A stretch of 64,000 nt of DNA from the NCBI RefSeq assembly GCF_024505045.1, contig NZ_JANIBM010000002.1, positions 186,001 to 250,000 on the forward strand, read 5' to 3'. A program made the position numbers and the translations under genes. Under the pieces are notes generated by a model. It ran no database searches and was not told the origin of the DNA. It was given only the letters and a program-made list of their open reading frames with translations. Shown here one piece after another: positions 19,443 to 29,414 of this stretch. Position 1 is the stretch's first letter. Each line of letters begins with the position of its first letter. The DNA comes from Methylomonas aurea. GTDB taxonomy: Bacteria; Pseudomonadota; Gammaproteobacteria; Methylococcales; Methylomonadaceae.

Positions 19443-20353
19443 GGCTGTTTATGCAGGGTTTGCAGATAGGCGTCTTGCAGATTGACCGTTGCAGGGCCGA
19501 ATTCGCACACCGGCATGCCGGTATCGAGCAATGCTTTCAGCACCTGATGTTGGCGGTCGCCGTCGTTTTCCAGATTGACGATCGCCATGCGGTCCTGATC
19601 GGTGCGTACCAGCTCCACTCCCTGCAGTTTTTGCAGGGTCTCGGCCAATTGCGGGTATGCGCCAGCTAATACCAGGCGGAACGGTTTGCGTAGCGCCGGC
19701 GCGTTGATCACGGCATGCTCGACGATTCGGCCCTGGCGTAGTACCAACATGTCGGTGCTGTATGCCTCCAGTTCGGCCAGGATATGCGACGACACCATCA
19801 AGGTCATGCCTTGGCGCTGCAACTGCAGGAACAGCTCGGCCAGTTGATGGCGGGCTTCCGGATCCAGGCCAGAGGCCGGTTCGTCCAACAGCACCACCGC
19901 CGGTTTGTGGATGATGGCCTGGGCGATGGCAACCCGCTGCCGCAGACCGCGCGACAATGCGCTGGGGTATTGGTCCAGCCGATCTTTGATTTGCAGGCCG
20001 TGCGACACATCGGCGATTGCTGCGGCGCAATCGGCTGCGGCGATGCCCTGGGCGCGGGCCACGTAGTGCAGGCATTGGCGCACAGTGAGGCGTTGGTAAA
20101 GCCCGAAAAAATCGGACAAGTAGCCGATGATGCGGTGGCAGGCGCGCGGTTGTTCCAGTACGTCGATCCCGCCGATTTCAACGCGGCCGCTGACGGGCTG
20201 TTCCAGCGCCGCCATACAGCGCATTAAGGTGGTCTTGCCGGCGCCGTTCGGGCCGACCAAAGCCGCGATACGGCCTTGCGGGATGGTAAAACTCGCCCGG
20301 TCCAACGCGCGCACGCCGGGATATTCGAAAATCAGATCATCGACTGTAATCAT
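19439..20353 (-). CDS. ABC transporter ATP-binding protein (CcmA/NatA-like)
   Basis: A 304-residue ATPase with Walker A GPNGAGKTTL (about residue 34), signature-like SRGLRQRVAIAQAI, Walker B AVVLLDEPASGLDP and switch His in MVSSHI. The ABC signature reads LSRGLRQ rather than LSGGQ, as in several DrrA/NatA-type exporters. A C-terminal extension of about 90 residues matches the regulatory tail of this group. ATG 20353 (MITVDDLIFEYPG) is preferred over a TTG six bases upstream. It pairs with the overlapping membrane protein gene downstream. Confidence 0.88.
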   Translation of the reverse strand: MITVDDLIFEYPGVRALDRASFTIPQGRIAALVGPNGAGKTTLMRCMAALEQPVSGRVEIGGIDVLEQPRACHRIIGYLSDFFGLYQRLTVRQCLHYVARAQGIAAADCAAAIADVSHGLQIKDRLDQYPSALSRGLRQRVAIAQAIIHKPAVVLLDEPASGLDPEARHQLAELFLQLQRQGMTLMVSSHILAELEAYSTDMLVLRQGRIVEHAVINAPALRKPFRLVLAGAYPQLAETLQKLQGVELVRTDQDRMAIVNLENDGDRQHQVLKALLDTGMPVCEFGPATVNLQDAYLQTLHKQP

Positions 20354-20605
20354 CGGCAAGACCTTGCGTGGAGTTAAACCGGATAATACCGGTAATTTCG
20401 GCTAAAAGCTTGGCCGGAACAGTGTGCAGGCCAAAATGGTTGTCGGTACAAGATTTGCTTGGAGAAAATTTGAGGACGGCTAAGTATAGGGTTTCGATCT
20501 GCAACCCAGCGCAGCCGGCCCTTGGCAGGCGCGCCGCCCACATGGGCCGGCGCACCGAAACGGTGTATCATGAGCACCATTTTTAAACAAAAGCAGGAGA
20601 TATGA

Positions 20606-21616
20606 ATGCACAACGTCACGTTGATCAAAGGTGATGGTATCGGTCCTTCGATTATGGAAGCCGCAGTCGCGGTGATTAACGCCTCCGGTGCGAAAATCCA
20701 CTGGCACGAAGCCGACGCCGGCATGTCGGCTTACGAGCGAACCGGTACGCCATTGCCCGATGCGACGATGGAATCGATCGCCCAGACCCGAGTGGCGTTC
20801 AAGGGTCCGTTGACCACGATGGTCGGCGAGGGCTTCAGAAGTATCAACGTGGAACTGCGCAAGCAATACGATCTTTATGCCAACGTGCGTCCGGCGAAAA
20901 GCTGGAACGGCGTGAAAACCCGTTACGACGATGTCGACATTGTCATCGTCCGCGAGAACACGGAAGGTTTGTACGTCGGTCTGGAACACTATTTAACCCC
21001 GGCCAAGGATATTGCCGAAAGCTTGGCGGTTGTGACCAAGGCCGGTTCCGAGCGCATCGTCGATTATGCCTTCAAATACGCGATCGACAACGGCCGTAAA
21101 AAAGTCACGGTTTGCCATAAGGCCAATATCCTGAAATACACTCAGGGCCTGTTCCTGAAAACCGCTCGCGAAGTCGCCGCCAAATATCCGGATATCGAAT
21201 TTGACGAGAAAATCGTCGATGCCGCCTGCATGCACATGGTGATGAAACCGGAGCAATTCGATGTGGTCGTTACCACCAACATGTTTGGCGACATTTTGTC
21301 CGATCTGACCGCCGGTCTGGTGGGCGGTTTGGGTTTGATACCTGGCGCGAACATCGGCGCCGATGCGGCATTGTTCGAAGCAGTACACGGCAGCGCACCG
21401 GACATCGCCGGTAAAAACATCGCCAATCCAACAGCGGTGATGATGGCCGGCGTGATGATGCTGAACCACTTGGGCGAACATGAAGCGGCAACTCGGATGC
21501 TGAATGCTATCCAGAAGGTGGTCAACGCAGGCGTTTATGTGACGCCGGATTTGAATCCGGCCAGCCAATACGGCACTAAAGAAATGGGGCAGGCCATCGT
21601 CGATGCGATGGAGTGA
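20606..21616 (+). CDS. icd: NAD-type isocitrate dehydrogenase
   Basis: A 336-residue member of the isocitrate/isopropylmalate dehydrogenase family. It opens with NVTLIKGDGIGPSIMEA; the substrate loop is VGEGFRSINVELRKQYDLYANVRP, written here in part as GFRSINVELRKQYDLY. RENTEGLYVGLEH and the metal-binding Asp block TTNMFGDILSDLTAGLVGGL are clear. The nucleotide region EAVHGSAPDIAGKNIANPTA lacks the Lys/Tyr pattern of NADP-specific enzymes, pointing to NAD. It decarboxylates isocitrate to 2-oxoglutarate. A good ribosome site (AGGAG) precedes ATG 20606. acnB lies downstream, so two consecutive TCA steps are clustered. Confidence 0.9.
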   Translation: MHNVTLIKGDGIGPSIMEAAVAVINASGAKIHWHEADAGMSAYERTGTPLPDATMESIAQTRVAFKGPLTTMVGEGFRSINVELRKQYDLYANVRPAKSWNGVKTRYDDVDIVIVRENTEGLYVGLEHYLTPAKDIAESLAVVTKAGSERIVDYAFKYAIDNGRKKVTVCHKANILKYTQGLFLKTAREVAAKYPDIEFDEKIVDAACMHMVMKPEQFDVVVTTNMFGDILSDLTAGLVGGLGLIPGANIGADAALFEAVHGSAPDIAGKNIANPTAVMMAGVMMLNHLGEHEAATRMLNAIQKVVNAGVYVTPDLNPASQYGTKEMGQAIVDAME

Positions 21617-21638
21617 TTGATCAGCGGCGGAGGCGGGT

Positions 21639-22265
21639 ATGAGTGCGCAACCAAGTTTTGAAAAGCCATGGGTATCCATCGAGGATTATCTGGCGGCGGA
21701 ATTGCTGAGCGATACCAAGCATGAGTATGACGGCGGAGACGTCGTAGCGATGTCAGGTGCCAGCAGAAATCACGAGCGCATCAAAGGCAATATTGCGGCG
21801 GCTTTGCACGTACATTTGCGAGGCAAGCCCTGCGAAGCGTTCTCCTCAGATTTGAAAATCAAAATTGGCCAATACCTGTTCTATCCCGATACGATGGTGG
21901 TTTGCGAGGACACTTCGACGCACGAATATTATGTCGAAACCCCGGCACTCGTTGTTGAAGTGTTGTCAAAATCCACCCGCCGCCGTGACGAAACCCTCAA
22001 GCGCCGCCTATATCAAACCGTTCCTACGTTGCAGGAATACGTGCTGATCGAACAAGACATCGTTGATGTCGAAGTCTGTCGCCGTAGCGAGGGTTGGGTT
22101 TCCGATCATTATTTCCTCGGCGACGACGTGACGTTCGAATCGGTCGGATTGACTCTCGGTGTCGCCGACATTTATGCCCGCGTCGACAACGAAGACATGC
22201 GGACGTACATCGCCGAGCAAGCGGTCGCGCAGACCGCCGTCGAAGCAGGGACGCCCCAAACCTAA
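21639..22265 (+). CDS. Uma2-family (DUF820) PD-(D/E)XK nuclease-like protein
   Basis: A 208-residue protein of the Uma2 family, common in cyanobacteria and scattered in other bacteria. Visible family blocks are DTKHEYDGGDVVAMSGAS at the N-terminus, FYPDTMVVCE with the presumed catalytic Asp, and PALVVEVLSKSTRRRDE with the catalytic Glu. Biological role is unknown; the fold suggests DNA cleavage and some copies travel with mobile elements. It sits 22 bases after icd and 21 bases before acnB on the same strand, so it is probably read with the TCA genes although no functional link is evident. Confidence 0.85.
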   Translation: MSAQPSFEKPWVSIEDYLAAELLSDTKHEYDGGDVVAMSGASRNHERIKGNIAAALHVHLRGKPCEAFSSDLKIKIGQYLFYPDTMVVCEDTSTHEYYVETPALVVEVLSKSTRRRDETLKRRLYQTVPTLQEYVLIEQDIVDVEVCRRSEGWVSDHYFLGDDVTFESVGLTLGVADIYARVDNEDMRTYIAEQAVAQTAVEAGTPQT

Positions 22266-22286
22266 TATTTTTCACCGGAAGCCATC

Positions 22287-24845
22287 ATGCTAGAACAATA
22301 CCGAAATCACGTTGCCGAACGCGCTGCCGAGGGCATCGTTCCCAAACCGCTGGACGCCGAGCAAGTCGCGGCGCTGGTCGAACTGTTGAAAAACCCGCCT
22401 GCCGGGGAAGAAGCGTTTTTGGTCGATTTGCTGGAAAACCGAATTCCGGCCGGCGTCGATGAAGCGGCTTATGTCAAGGCCGGCTTTTTGACTGCGATCG
22501 CCAAAGGCGAAGCGTCGTCCCCGCTGATTACCGCGGAAAAAGCCACCGAATTGCTCGGCACCATGCTCGGCGGATACAACGTCGCACCGCTGATCGACTT
22601 GCTTGAACACGCCGCGCTGGCGCCGATTGCCGCCAAATCCTTGTCGCAAATTTTGCTGATTTTCGACGCCTTCCACGACGTCCAGGAAAAAGCCGAGAGC
22701 GGCAACGTCTACGCCAAGCAGGTACTGCAGTCCTGGGCCGACGCCGAATGGTTTACCAGCCGGCCGGAGGTTCCGCAGAAATTGACCGTTACCGTGTTCA
22801 AAGTCACCGGCGAAACCAACACCGACGATTTGTCGCCGGCGCCGGACGCCTGGTCGCGACCGGATATCCCGTTGCACGCCAAGGCTATGCTGAAAATGCC
22901 GCGCGACGGCATCACCAATGCCGAGCAGCAAATTACCGAACTGAAAGCCAAAGGATTTCCGGTGGCTTACGTTGGCGACGTGGTCGGTACCGGCTCTTCG
23001 CGCAAATCGGCGACCAACTCGGTGTTGTGGTTTATGGGCGAGGACATCCCGTTCATTCCTAACAAGCGTGCCGGCGGGGTCTGCATCGGCGGCAAGATTG
23101 CGCCGATTTTCTTCAATACCATGGAAGATTCCGGCGCGTTGCCGATCGAATGCGATGTGACCGGCATGGCGATGGGCGACGTGATCGATATTTATCCTTA
23201 TCAGGGCGTCGTCAAGCGTCACGGCACCAATGACGTGGTGTGCGAGTTTAAACTGAAAACCGATGTGATTCTCGACGAAGTCCGCGCCGGCGGCCGGATT
23301 CCGTTGATTATCGGCCGTGGTTTGACCGACAAAGCCAGACAGGCTTTGGGCTTGCCGGCTTCAATGGTATTCCGCCGCTTGGGCGCCGCTGCCGATACCG
23401 GCAAAGGCTATACGCTGGCGCAAAAAATTGTCGGCAAAGCGTGCGGCGTGGCCGGTGTGAGGCCGGGCAGCTACTGCGAACCGAAAATGACCACGGTCGG
23501 CTCACAAGACACCACCGGACCGATGACCCGCGACGAATTGAAAGACCTGGCTTGCCTGGGTTTCTCGGCCGATTTGGTGATGCAGTCGTTCTGCCACACC
23601 GCCGCGTATCCAAAGCCGGTCGATGTGCAAATGCAGCACACTCTGCCGGATTTCATCATGACCCGCGGTGGCGTGTCGTTGCGTCCCGGCGATGGCGTGA
23701 TTCACTCCTGGCTGAACCGCATGCTGTTGCCGGATACCGTCGGTACCGGTGGCGACTCGCACACCCGTTTCCCGATCGGTATTTCCTTTCCGGCCGGTTC
23801 CGGCTTAGTGGCGTTTGCCGCCGCCACCGGTGTGATGCCGCTGGACATGCCGGAATCGGTGCTGGTGCGCTTTAAAGGCACCATGCAGCCCGGCATTACT
23901 TTGCGCGATTTGGTCAACGCGATTCCGTACGCGGCGATTCAGCGCGGCTTGCTGACCGTGGCCAAGCAGGGCAAGAAGAACGTGTTTTCCGGGCGGATTC
24001 TGGAAATCGAAGGTTTGCCGGATCTGAAAGTTGAGCAGGCCTTTGAATTGTCCGACGCTTCGGCGGAACGGTCGGCGGGTGGTTGCACCATCAAGCTCAA
24101 TGAAGCACCAATCCGCGAATATCTGAACTCCAACATCACCCTGCTGAAATGGATGATCGCCGAAGGTTACGGCGATACCAGGACCATTCAGCGCCGGATC
24201 AAGGCGATGCAGGATTGGCTGGATAATCCGGTGTTGATGGAGGCGGACCAGGATGCCGAATATGCCGAAATCATTGAAATCGACATGAACCAAATCACCG
24301 AGCCGTTGCTGGCTTGCCCGAACGACCCGGACGACATCAAGCCGTTGTCCGCGGTGGCCGGCACCAAGATCGATGAGGTGTTTATCGGTTCTTGCATGAC
24401 CAACATCGGCCACTTCCGCGCTGCCGGTAAATTGCTGGAAAAAGCCGCTGCGCTGCCGACCCGCTTATGGGTGGCGCCGCCCACCAAAATGGACCAAAAC
24501 CAATTGGTGGAAGAGGGCTACTACGGCACTTTCGGCAAGGCCGGTGCTCGCACCGAAATGCCGGGCTGCTCGCTGTGCATGGGCAACCAGGCGCGGGTGG
24601 CGGATGGGGCGACGGTGGTATCGACTTCGACGCGTAACTTCCCCAATCGGCTGGGCAATAACACCAATGTGTTCCTGTCGTCGGCGGAGCTGGCAGCAGT
24701 CTGCTCTTTGTTGGGTAGAATTCCGACCGTAGATGAATATATGCAGTATGCGGCGACAATCGAACAATCCAGTGCCGATACCTACCGCTACCTGAACTTC
24801 GACCAAATCGACAGTTATCAAGATAAGGCCAAACAAGTCGCTTGA
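22287..24845 (+). CDS. acnB: Bifunctional aconitate hydratase 2 (AcnB)
   Basis: An 852-residue AcnB with the family's HEAT-like N-terminal domain (about residues 1-160), the swivel domain (residues 165-370) and the 4Fe-4S catalytic domains. Cluster ligands are visible in [17 protein letters not shown] and in [14 protein letters not shown] near the C-terminus. [20 protein letters not shown] and [19 protein letters not shown] are characteristic. It isomerises citrate to isocitrate and can act on 2-methylcitrate related substrates. Paired with icd upstream; a strong terminator lies just downstream. Confidence 0.95.
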   Translation: MLEQYRNHVAERAAEGIVPKPLDAEQVAALVELLKNPPAGEEAFLVDLLENRIPAGVDEAAYVKAGFLTAIAKGEASSPLITAEKATELLGTMLGGYNVAPLIDLLEHAALAPIAAKSLSQILLIFDAFHDVQEKAESGNVYAKQVLQSWADAEWFTSRPEVPQKLTVTVFKVTGETNTDDLSPAPDAWSRPDIPLHAKAMLKMPRDGITNAEQQITELKAKGFPVAYVGDVVGTGSSRKSATNSVLWFMGEDIPFIPNKRAGGVCIGGKIAPIFFNTMEDSGALPIECDVTGMAMGDVIDIYPYQGVVKRHGTNDVVCEFKLKTDVILDEVRAGGRIPLIIGRGLTDKARQALGLPASMVFRRLGAAADTGKGYTLAQKIVGKACGVAGVRPGSYCEPKMTTVGSQDTTGPMTRDELKDLACLGFSADLVMQSFCHTAAYPKPVDVQMQHTLPDFIMTRGGVSLRPGDGVIHSWLNRMLLPDTVGTGGDSHTRFPIGISFPAGSGLVAFAAATGVMPLDMPESVLVRFKGTMQPGITLRDLVNAIPYAAIQRGLLTVAKQGKKNVFSGRILEIEGLPDLKVEQAFELSDASAERSAGGCTIKLNEAPIREYLNSNITLLKWMIAEGYGDTRTIQRRIKAMQDWLDNPVLMEADQDAEYAEIIEIDMNQITEPLLACPNDPDDIKPLSAVAGTKIDEVFIGSCMTNIGHFRAAGKLLEKAAALPTRLWVAPPTKMDQNQLVEEGYYGTFGKAGARTEMPGCSLCMGNQARVADGATVVSTSTRNFPNRLGNNTNVFLSSAELAAVCSLLGRIPTVDEYMQYAATIEQSSADTYRYLNFDQIDSYQDKAKQVA

Positions 24846-24854
24846 TGAGCCAAT

Positions 24855-24895
24855 AAAAAGCCGGACTGCCCCTGTTGCAGGCAGTCCGGCTTTTA
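24855..24895. terminator. Intrinsic terminator between acnB and the exopolysaccharide operon
   Basis: An inverted repeat with arms AAAAGCCGGACTGCC (24856-24870) and GGCAGTCCGGCTTTT (24880-24894) and a nine-base loop, ending in a T-run on the plus strand and an A-run on the other side. It therefore works in both directions and separates the convergent acnB and BY-kinase-like genes. Confidence 0.92.
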
Positions 24896-24940
24896 TGTTT
24901 ATTACGGGCAGGGAAACTTTACGGCAAGGTCAAACGGCCT

Positions 24941-25711
24941 TCAGATCGCTTCGTCAAAGCCGATTTTATTGTCGGTGGCTTTGTTGAATACCGCCCCCAA
25001 AACGTTGGTGTCTTTCAATAACGACGCGGCGTTTTTCAATTCGTCGGTTTTGGTGTGGCCTTCTTCCACTACTAACAGTACGCAGTCTACGTAAGGCGAG
25101 AATCCCAGCGTGTCGTCGTGCGACAGGATCGGCGGCATATCGAAAATGATAATCCGCGACGGATAACGGCTTTTCAATTCGTTGACCAGCCGGACCATTT
25201 TCGGCGAGCGCAACATCTCGGTGGCATTGAACAGCGGCTTGCCGGCGGGGAGTAGCACCAGTCGCTCCACGCCGGGGTTGACCAGCATCGAGCTGATTTC
25301 CTTGTCGTTCAACAAATAGTCGCTGAGGCCGGCATCGGTTTTGATGCCGAATAACCGGTCTATGCTCGGATTGCGCAGATTGGCGTCGACCAATAAAGCG
25401 GTCCTGTCAAGTTCCATTGCTACGCTGATCGCCAAGTTGACGGCGGTCAAACTGTTGCCGGAGCCGCCGCTGGTGCTGGTGATGGCAACGGTTTTCCATT
25501 CCATAGCATCCATTTGCTGCAGGCAGCGGGTACGCAACATCCGGTAAGATTCCAGCCATTTGCTTGGCGAATCGGCACAAAGGATCCGGTTTTGCTTAAG
25601 CAAACTTTGATCGGGTTTATGGACACGGGTTTGGGTATAGGCGACGTTAACTTTGTCGTCGTATCTGACGTTTCCGGCAGCGTTTTCCACAGTATTTTGG
25701 ATTGAGTTCAT
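24941..25711 (-). CDS. BY-kinase-like ATPase of exopolysaccharide system, atypical P-loop
   Basis: A 256-residue protein of the bacterial tyrosine kinase/MinD-like ATPase group (CpsD/Wzc cytoplasmic domain). Family features include ESYRMLRTRC, the second Walker motif TALLVDANLRNPSIDRLFG, GLSDYLLN, LLPAGKP and the Walker B IIIFDMPPILSHDD. The P-loop is TSTSGGSGNSLTAVNLA: the usual invariant Lys before Ser/Thr is Asn (codon AAC at the expected place). No tyrosine-rich C-terminal tail is present. It probably partners the GumC-like protein encoded just upstream in the operon. Catalytic competence is doubtful. Confidence 0.8.
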   Translation of the reverse strand: MNSIQNTVENAAGNVRYDDKVNVAYTQTRVHKPDQSLLKQNRILCADSPSKWLESYRMLRTRCLQQMDAMEWKTVAITSTSGGSGNSLTAVNLAISVAMELDRTALLVDANLRNPSIDRLFGIKTDAGLSDYLLNDKEISSMLVNPGVERLVLLPAGKPLFNATEMLRSPKMVRLVNELKSRYPSRIIIFDMPPILSHDDTLGFSPYVDCVLLVVEEGHTKTDELKNAASLLKDTNVLGAVFNKATDNKIGFDEAI

Positions 25712-25730
25712 AGCTAGTTCCTTGGCCCTT

Positions 25731-27470
25731 TTAGTTGCCTATCACGCGCAATAGTTTGTACCAGAATACGTCCAGCGGCATGACGATGAAGTGGAACAAA
25801 GCCATACCCAGGAGTAGGGCGGCCACAAGTCCACCGAACAATGCTTTTCGTTCATTAGCACGTTTTTGAAATTCAATTTGGCTCTCCAAATAAGGGATGG
25901 CGGCTAACGGTTCGAATCCCAGGACCAATCCAACCGCTCTGGTGCTGTTAATAGTCGGGTCCAGCATCTCCGCCAACGCCACCGAACCGAATCCGCTAGC
26001 GGTCGCCAGTACTACTCCCAGCAGCAAGATAGCCACTCGATTAGGGCTGACGGGTTCCAGAGGTTCTTGCGGAGGGTCGATCAGAGTAAAGCGTTCGCCT
26101 TTTCTCTCGATTTCCAGTTGTTGGGAAATTTGGGCTTCCATTTCGCGCGCACTTACTTCTCGGTAGCGCAGATTGGTATTGTCCAGGTCCTGTATCAGGT
26201 CGGAATACTCTTTCTCTACCAATGGCGACTGGCGCAGGTTATTGCGCAATTCTTCCATTTTGCTTTGGATGCGGCCGCGGGTGTAGTTTAATGATTCTAT
26301 TTCAGTATTGACAGAATCGAGTTGCGATTTCAGTGTTATGTAGGCCGGATTGTCGGGTTTTATCGACGAATTGGTATATTCGTTGGTTTTTGCATCAACC
26401 AGGCTTTTTTGCAGAGCGGTAATTTGTTTTTGTAGTTTGACGACGTCTGGATGTTTTTCGGAATATTGTTTTAACAAAAGAGCTAATTCGGCTTTTTTCT
26501 GGGTAAGTTCGGCATTCAAATTATTGATGTCCGCATTCGAACCAATCTCTTTTTGTAGTGATTCGATCTCGCGTTTTACTTTTATAACATCGGGATGGCT
26601 TGCGGAGAAACTGGCAATTAAAGAGGGGTATTGCGACTGCAGTTCCTTTAAACGGTCTTTCATGTCGAATACCCGATTGCCTACGGCGTTGGTTGCCATA
26701 GCGTTCGGATCGATTTGCGCCAATTCACCTTCTAAGTAGAAGCGCCTATCCTGTAGCGAGCGTTCCTGACTGTCTAGCGATAATAGCTGGTTACTTAATG
26801 AGGTCAACTCCTGTTGATTAAGAGCGCTGATTTGAGGTAATTGGTTGAGGTTTTTTTCTTTGAAAGTGGCGAGTTTGTCCTGAATTTCCTGTATTTTGGC
26901 TTTCAAACGTTTGGATTCTTCGCTTAAAAATAGCGCGGCGTTTTCGGCCGACTCAGTGCGCGATTTAATATTTTCTTTCAGAAAAAGCGATGTTAACTCG
27001 TTGGCGACTTTTTGGGCTAAACTGGGTGATTTATCGTCGAATGTCAGAGTAAATGCGATTGTGGCTTGATTAGCTTTATTTTTCTGGTCGGCCACATCGG
27101 CACTAATGGTTTCAACTTTAATAAGCTGTCGCATTTTTTCCAATATTACTTCTTCCGATTTTTTCTGTCTATCGTCGGCATATAAGTTATATTTTTTAAT
27201 TATTTCGGTTAGATTTGGACGGGTCATGATCCTCTGACTGATCATCTGGATGCGTTGGTCGGCAAATGTAGTGACCGTGGAATGAACCAAGTCTGCTGGG
27301 ATTTCTTGCGCTTCGATCAAGATAGTGGCAGTTGATCTATATTTGGCTGGCAACAGTACAGCTAACAAAATACTCACCAGCGAAATTGTCAAAAATGGGA
27401 ATAATAAAAATCTTTTCCGCCGTTTGATGATTTTGAGATAATCTTTAATATCAATTGCTTGATTTTCCAC
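25731..27470 (-). CDS. GumC/Wzz-family polysaccharide co-polymerase (chain-length determinant)
   Basis: A 579-residue inner-membrane protein with transmembrane helices near residues 20-42 and 540-565 and a long periplasmic coiled-coil region between (heptad-rich, several KKAELALLLKQYSEKHPD-type repeats). The Wzz domain is at the N-terminus (IDIKDYLKIIKRRKRFLLF) and the conserved pre-membrane block is SPNRVAILLLGVVL. The start is GTG at 27470, two bases after the upstream gene's stop. Such proteins control polymer length and link the periplasmic export channel to the kinase. The size and coiled coil match GumC/EpsB rather than O-antigen Wzz. Confidence 0.87.
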   Translation of the reverse strand: MENQAIDIKDYLKIIKRRKRFLLFPFLTISLVSILLAVLLPAKYRSTATILIEAQEIPADLVHSTVTTFADQRIQMISQRIMTRPNLTEIIKKYNLYADDRQKKSEEVILEKMRQLIKVETISADVADQKNKANQATIAFTLTFDDKSPSLAQKVANELTSLFLKENIKSRTESAENAALFLSEESKRLKAKIQEIQDKLATFKEKNLNQLPQISALNQQELTSLSNQLLSLDSQERSLQDRRFYLEGELAQIDPNAMATNAVGNRVFDMKDRLKELQSQYPSLIASFSASHPDVIKVKREIESLQKEIGSNADINNLNAELTQKKAELALLLKQYSEKHPDVVKLQKQITALQKSLVDAKTNEYTNSSIKPDNPAYITLKSQLDSVNTEIESLNYTRGRIQSKMEELRNNLRQSPLVEKEYSDLIQDLDNTNLRYREVSAREMEAQISQQLEIERKGERFTLIDPPQEPLEPVSPNRVAILLLGVVLATASGFGSVALAEMLDPTINSTRAVGLVLGFEPLAAIPYLESQIEFQKRANERKALFGGLVAALLLGMALFHFIVMPLDVFWYKLLRVIGN

Positions 27471-27471
27471 G

Positions 27472-28749
27472 CTATTTCACCTGACGATTGATTTGCGGTT
27501 GATATGAAAACTGTAATTGCACGCTGTTCCCGATTGCAATTTGATTAGATTGATAATCTTGCTCTCGGTACGAGTAAGATAGGTCGAAATTGGCTTCCGG
27601 ACTCCAGAACCATCGGATATTTGGCGATAGGGTAATGTATGTTCTGTTATTTGACGTATTGTTATTGTTAAAGGTCGATATCGATTCGGAAAGTAAGTAG
27701 CTAGCGCTAAATCCTGCACTCCATCTCTCGTCGAGGTTATAGAGTGCGCGTGCAGAGAATGTCGTTGATGTTTGTTGGTTACCGGTACTGGCAGGATTGA
27801 GTTGTTGTCCTGCGTTAATGCTAAAGTTACCCCATTGTTGTTTTCGATTTAGGCTTGCTGAAAATATGTGACCAAAATTATTCGAGGAATTTGTGAAATC
27901 GGATAAGTACAGGCCTAAATTGTTATGTTTTAAATATTGCCTAGCCTGTGTCTCAGTGTCGCGAATACCCGCTGAAACCGATACCTGAGTCTGTTCGTCG
28001 AATAGGTATTGTAAGCCGGCCTGGTAATTCAGAGTTTTCGAGTTTTGTTGAAAGCCCCGAGTAAATGAGACTGTTTCGGCCCTCTCGTTTGCTGAATCGT
28101 ATACCGAATAAGCACCAGACAGATTAAATGAAAGTTTCTCTGTGTATGTATGAGTGGCAGTGGCAGAAATTTGCTGAAAGTTGTAATCCGAATAGTTTAG
28201 TGGAGCGGTTTGACTCGTGTTCCGGTCGAAGGAAACATCGGTATAATTGTAGCCAAATTGCAATGAGTTTCTTTCGCTTAAAATAAATGTTACCGACGGA
28301 GAGATTGATTTGGTGTAACGTGGAATCAATCTTTGTATTCCACCGGACTCAGTAATTAATGTTGGATCATTAGCTAAATCAAGTTGATTATTGATTGACG
28401 ATTCTTCCGCATACTTTCCTGATATTTCGGTTTTAAAAAAATCAGTTCGGAACACATGATTGGAGTTTAGAATTTTTTCTGAAAAATCCAGATCGGCATC
28501 TTTGGAATAAAATATTTCATTCCACTTGAAATTTGTTTTAAATTCGTTGTCGTCGGCCAGATACCCAAACATTAAACCCGGCGAGATAGTGCTGACCAAG
28601 TTGCTACCTGTGGAACGGATCTGCATTCTAACATTATCGTCGTAACGTTCTTTGAGTGCGAAATCCGGCTCTAGTAAAAAATCCAGCGCGAAAATGTCCT
28701 GGCTGGCAAAGGCCAATGCCGTTAACCAAAAATCCGTTTTAATCTTCAT
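27472..28749 (-). CDS. Outer-membrane beta-barrel protein of exopolysaccharide operon
   Basis: A 425-residue protein with a weak signal sequence (MKIKTDFWLTALAFASQDIFA) and a long series of amphipathic beta strands rich in Ser, Asn, Tyr and Thr ending in an aromatic/hydrophobic-alternating strand (SVQLQFSYQPQINRQVK). This matches the 400-500-residue outer-membrane barrels found next to GumB/GumC genes in exosortase-type and EpsL-like loci. The gene is clearly more AT-rich than most genes in the window. It may form part of the secretion route for the polymer. No enzyme motif is present. Confidence 0.75.
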   Translation of the reverse strand: MKIKTDFWLTALAFASQDIFALDFLLEPDFALKERYDDNVRMQIRSTGSNLVSTISPGLMFGYLADDNEFKTNFKWNEIFYSKDADLDFSEKILNSNHVFRTDFFKTEISGKYAEESSINNQLDLANDPTLITESGGIQRLIPRYTKSISPSVTFILSERNSLQFGYNYTDVSFDRNTSQTAPLNYSDYNFQQISATATHTYTEKLSFNLSGAYSVYDSANERAETVSFTRGFQQNSKTLNYQAGLQYLFDEQTQVSVSAGIRDTETQARQYLKHNNLGLYLSDFTNSSNNFGHIFSASLNRKQQWGNFSINAGQQLNPASTGNQQTSTTFSARALYNLDERWSAGFSASYLLSESISTFNNNNTSNNRTYITLSPNIRWFWSPEANFDLSYSYREQDYQSNQIAIGNSVQLQFSYQPQINRQVK

Positions 28750-28775
28750 AGATAGTAACGCCTATCTAGTTCCAT

Positions 28776-29414
28776 TTAGGGTACGGTTACCGTATCCCCT
28801 GGCTCCAGAAGAATATTCTGCTCTAAGTCCTCTCCATTAATCACATCGTCGTAATCGAACGGAAAGACTTTAACCTGGTCACCGGTGCGGCGGATGATAT
28901 TGATCGATCCTTCATTGGCGAAGACCGTCAAGCCGCCGGCCAAACTCAGGGCTTGCAATACGTCGAGCCGCCGGCCGGAAAATACTTGGCCGGGTTTGTT
29001 GACCTTGCCGATCACGAATACGGAGTTGCCTTGGTTGTTGAGTAACTTAACGCTGACCGATGGATCGGCGATGTAGTCGGACAGCCGGGTAGTCAGATTG
29101 TCTTTTAGTTCGGTGATGGTTTTACCGGCCGCGCCAACTGTGCCGATCAGTGGGAAGATGATGGTGCCGTCCGGCGAGATCAAAATCTGCAACTGTTGCA
29201 GGCCTTCTTCCTTCCAAACCGTGATTTCCAATGCGTCGCCCGGCGACAACTGGTACGAGGCGTAATTGGTTTGTTCGATGGTGACGCCCGGTGCCGGGAA
29301 GGTGGGCGATTGGTTAGGTTCCGCTTGCGGGGGCTGGGATATTGGATCGGGCTCGGCTAGCGTAGCGACCGGGAAAAACAGGCAGAAAGATAAAAGCGTA
29401 ATTATCTGTTTCAA
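28776..29414 (-). CDS. Polysaccharide biosynthesis/export protein (Wza/GumB family)
   Basis: A 212-residue protein with signal peptide MKQIITLLSFCLFFPVATLA, a Pro-rich linker and a Poly_export domain beginning YQLSPGDALEITVWKEEGLQ (about residue 54), followed by one SLBB domain (NSVFVIGKVNKPGQVFSGRRLDV). No lipobox Cys follows the signal peptide, so unlike Wza it does not look lipidated. It is the first gene of the leftward exopolysaccharide export operon and would form or seed the outer-membrane channel together with the barrel protein downstream. Confidence 0.87.
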   Translation of the reverse strand: MKQIITLLSFCLFFPVATLAEPDPISQPPQAEPNQSPTFPAPGVTIEQTNYASYQLSPGDALEITVWKEEGLQQLQILISPDGTIIFPLIGTVGAAGKTITELKDNLTTRLSDYIADPSVSVKLLNNQGNSVFVIGKVNKPGQVFSGRRLDVLQALSLAGGLTVFANEGSINIIRRTGDQVKVFPFDYDDVINGEDLEQNILLEPGDTVTVP

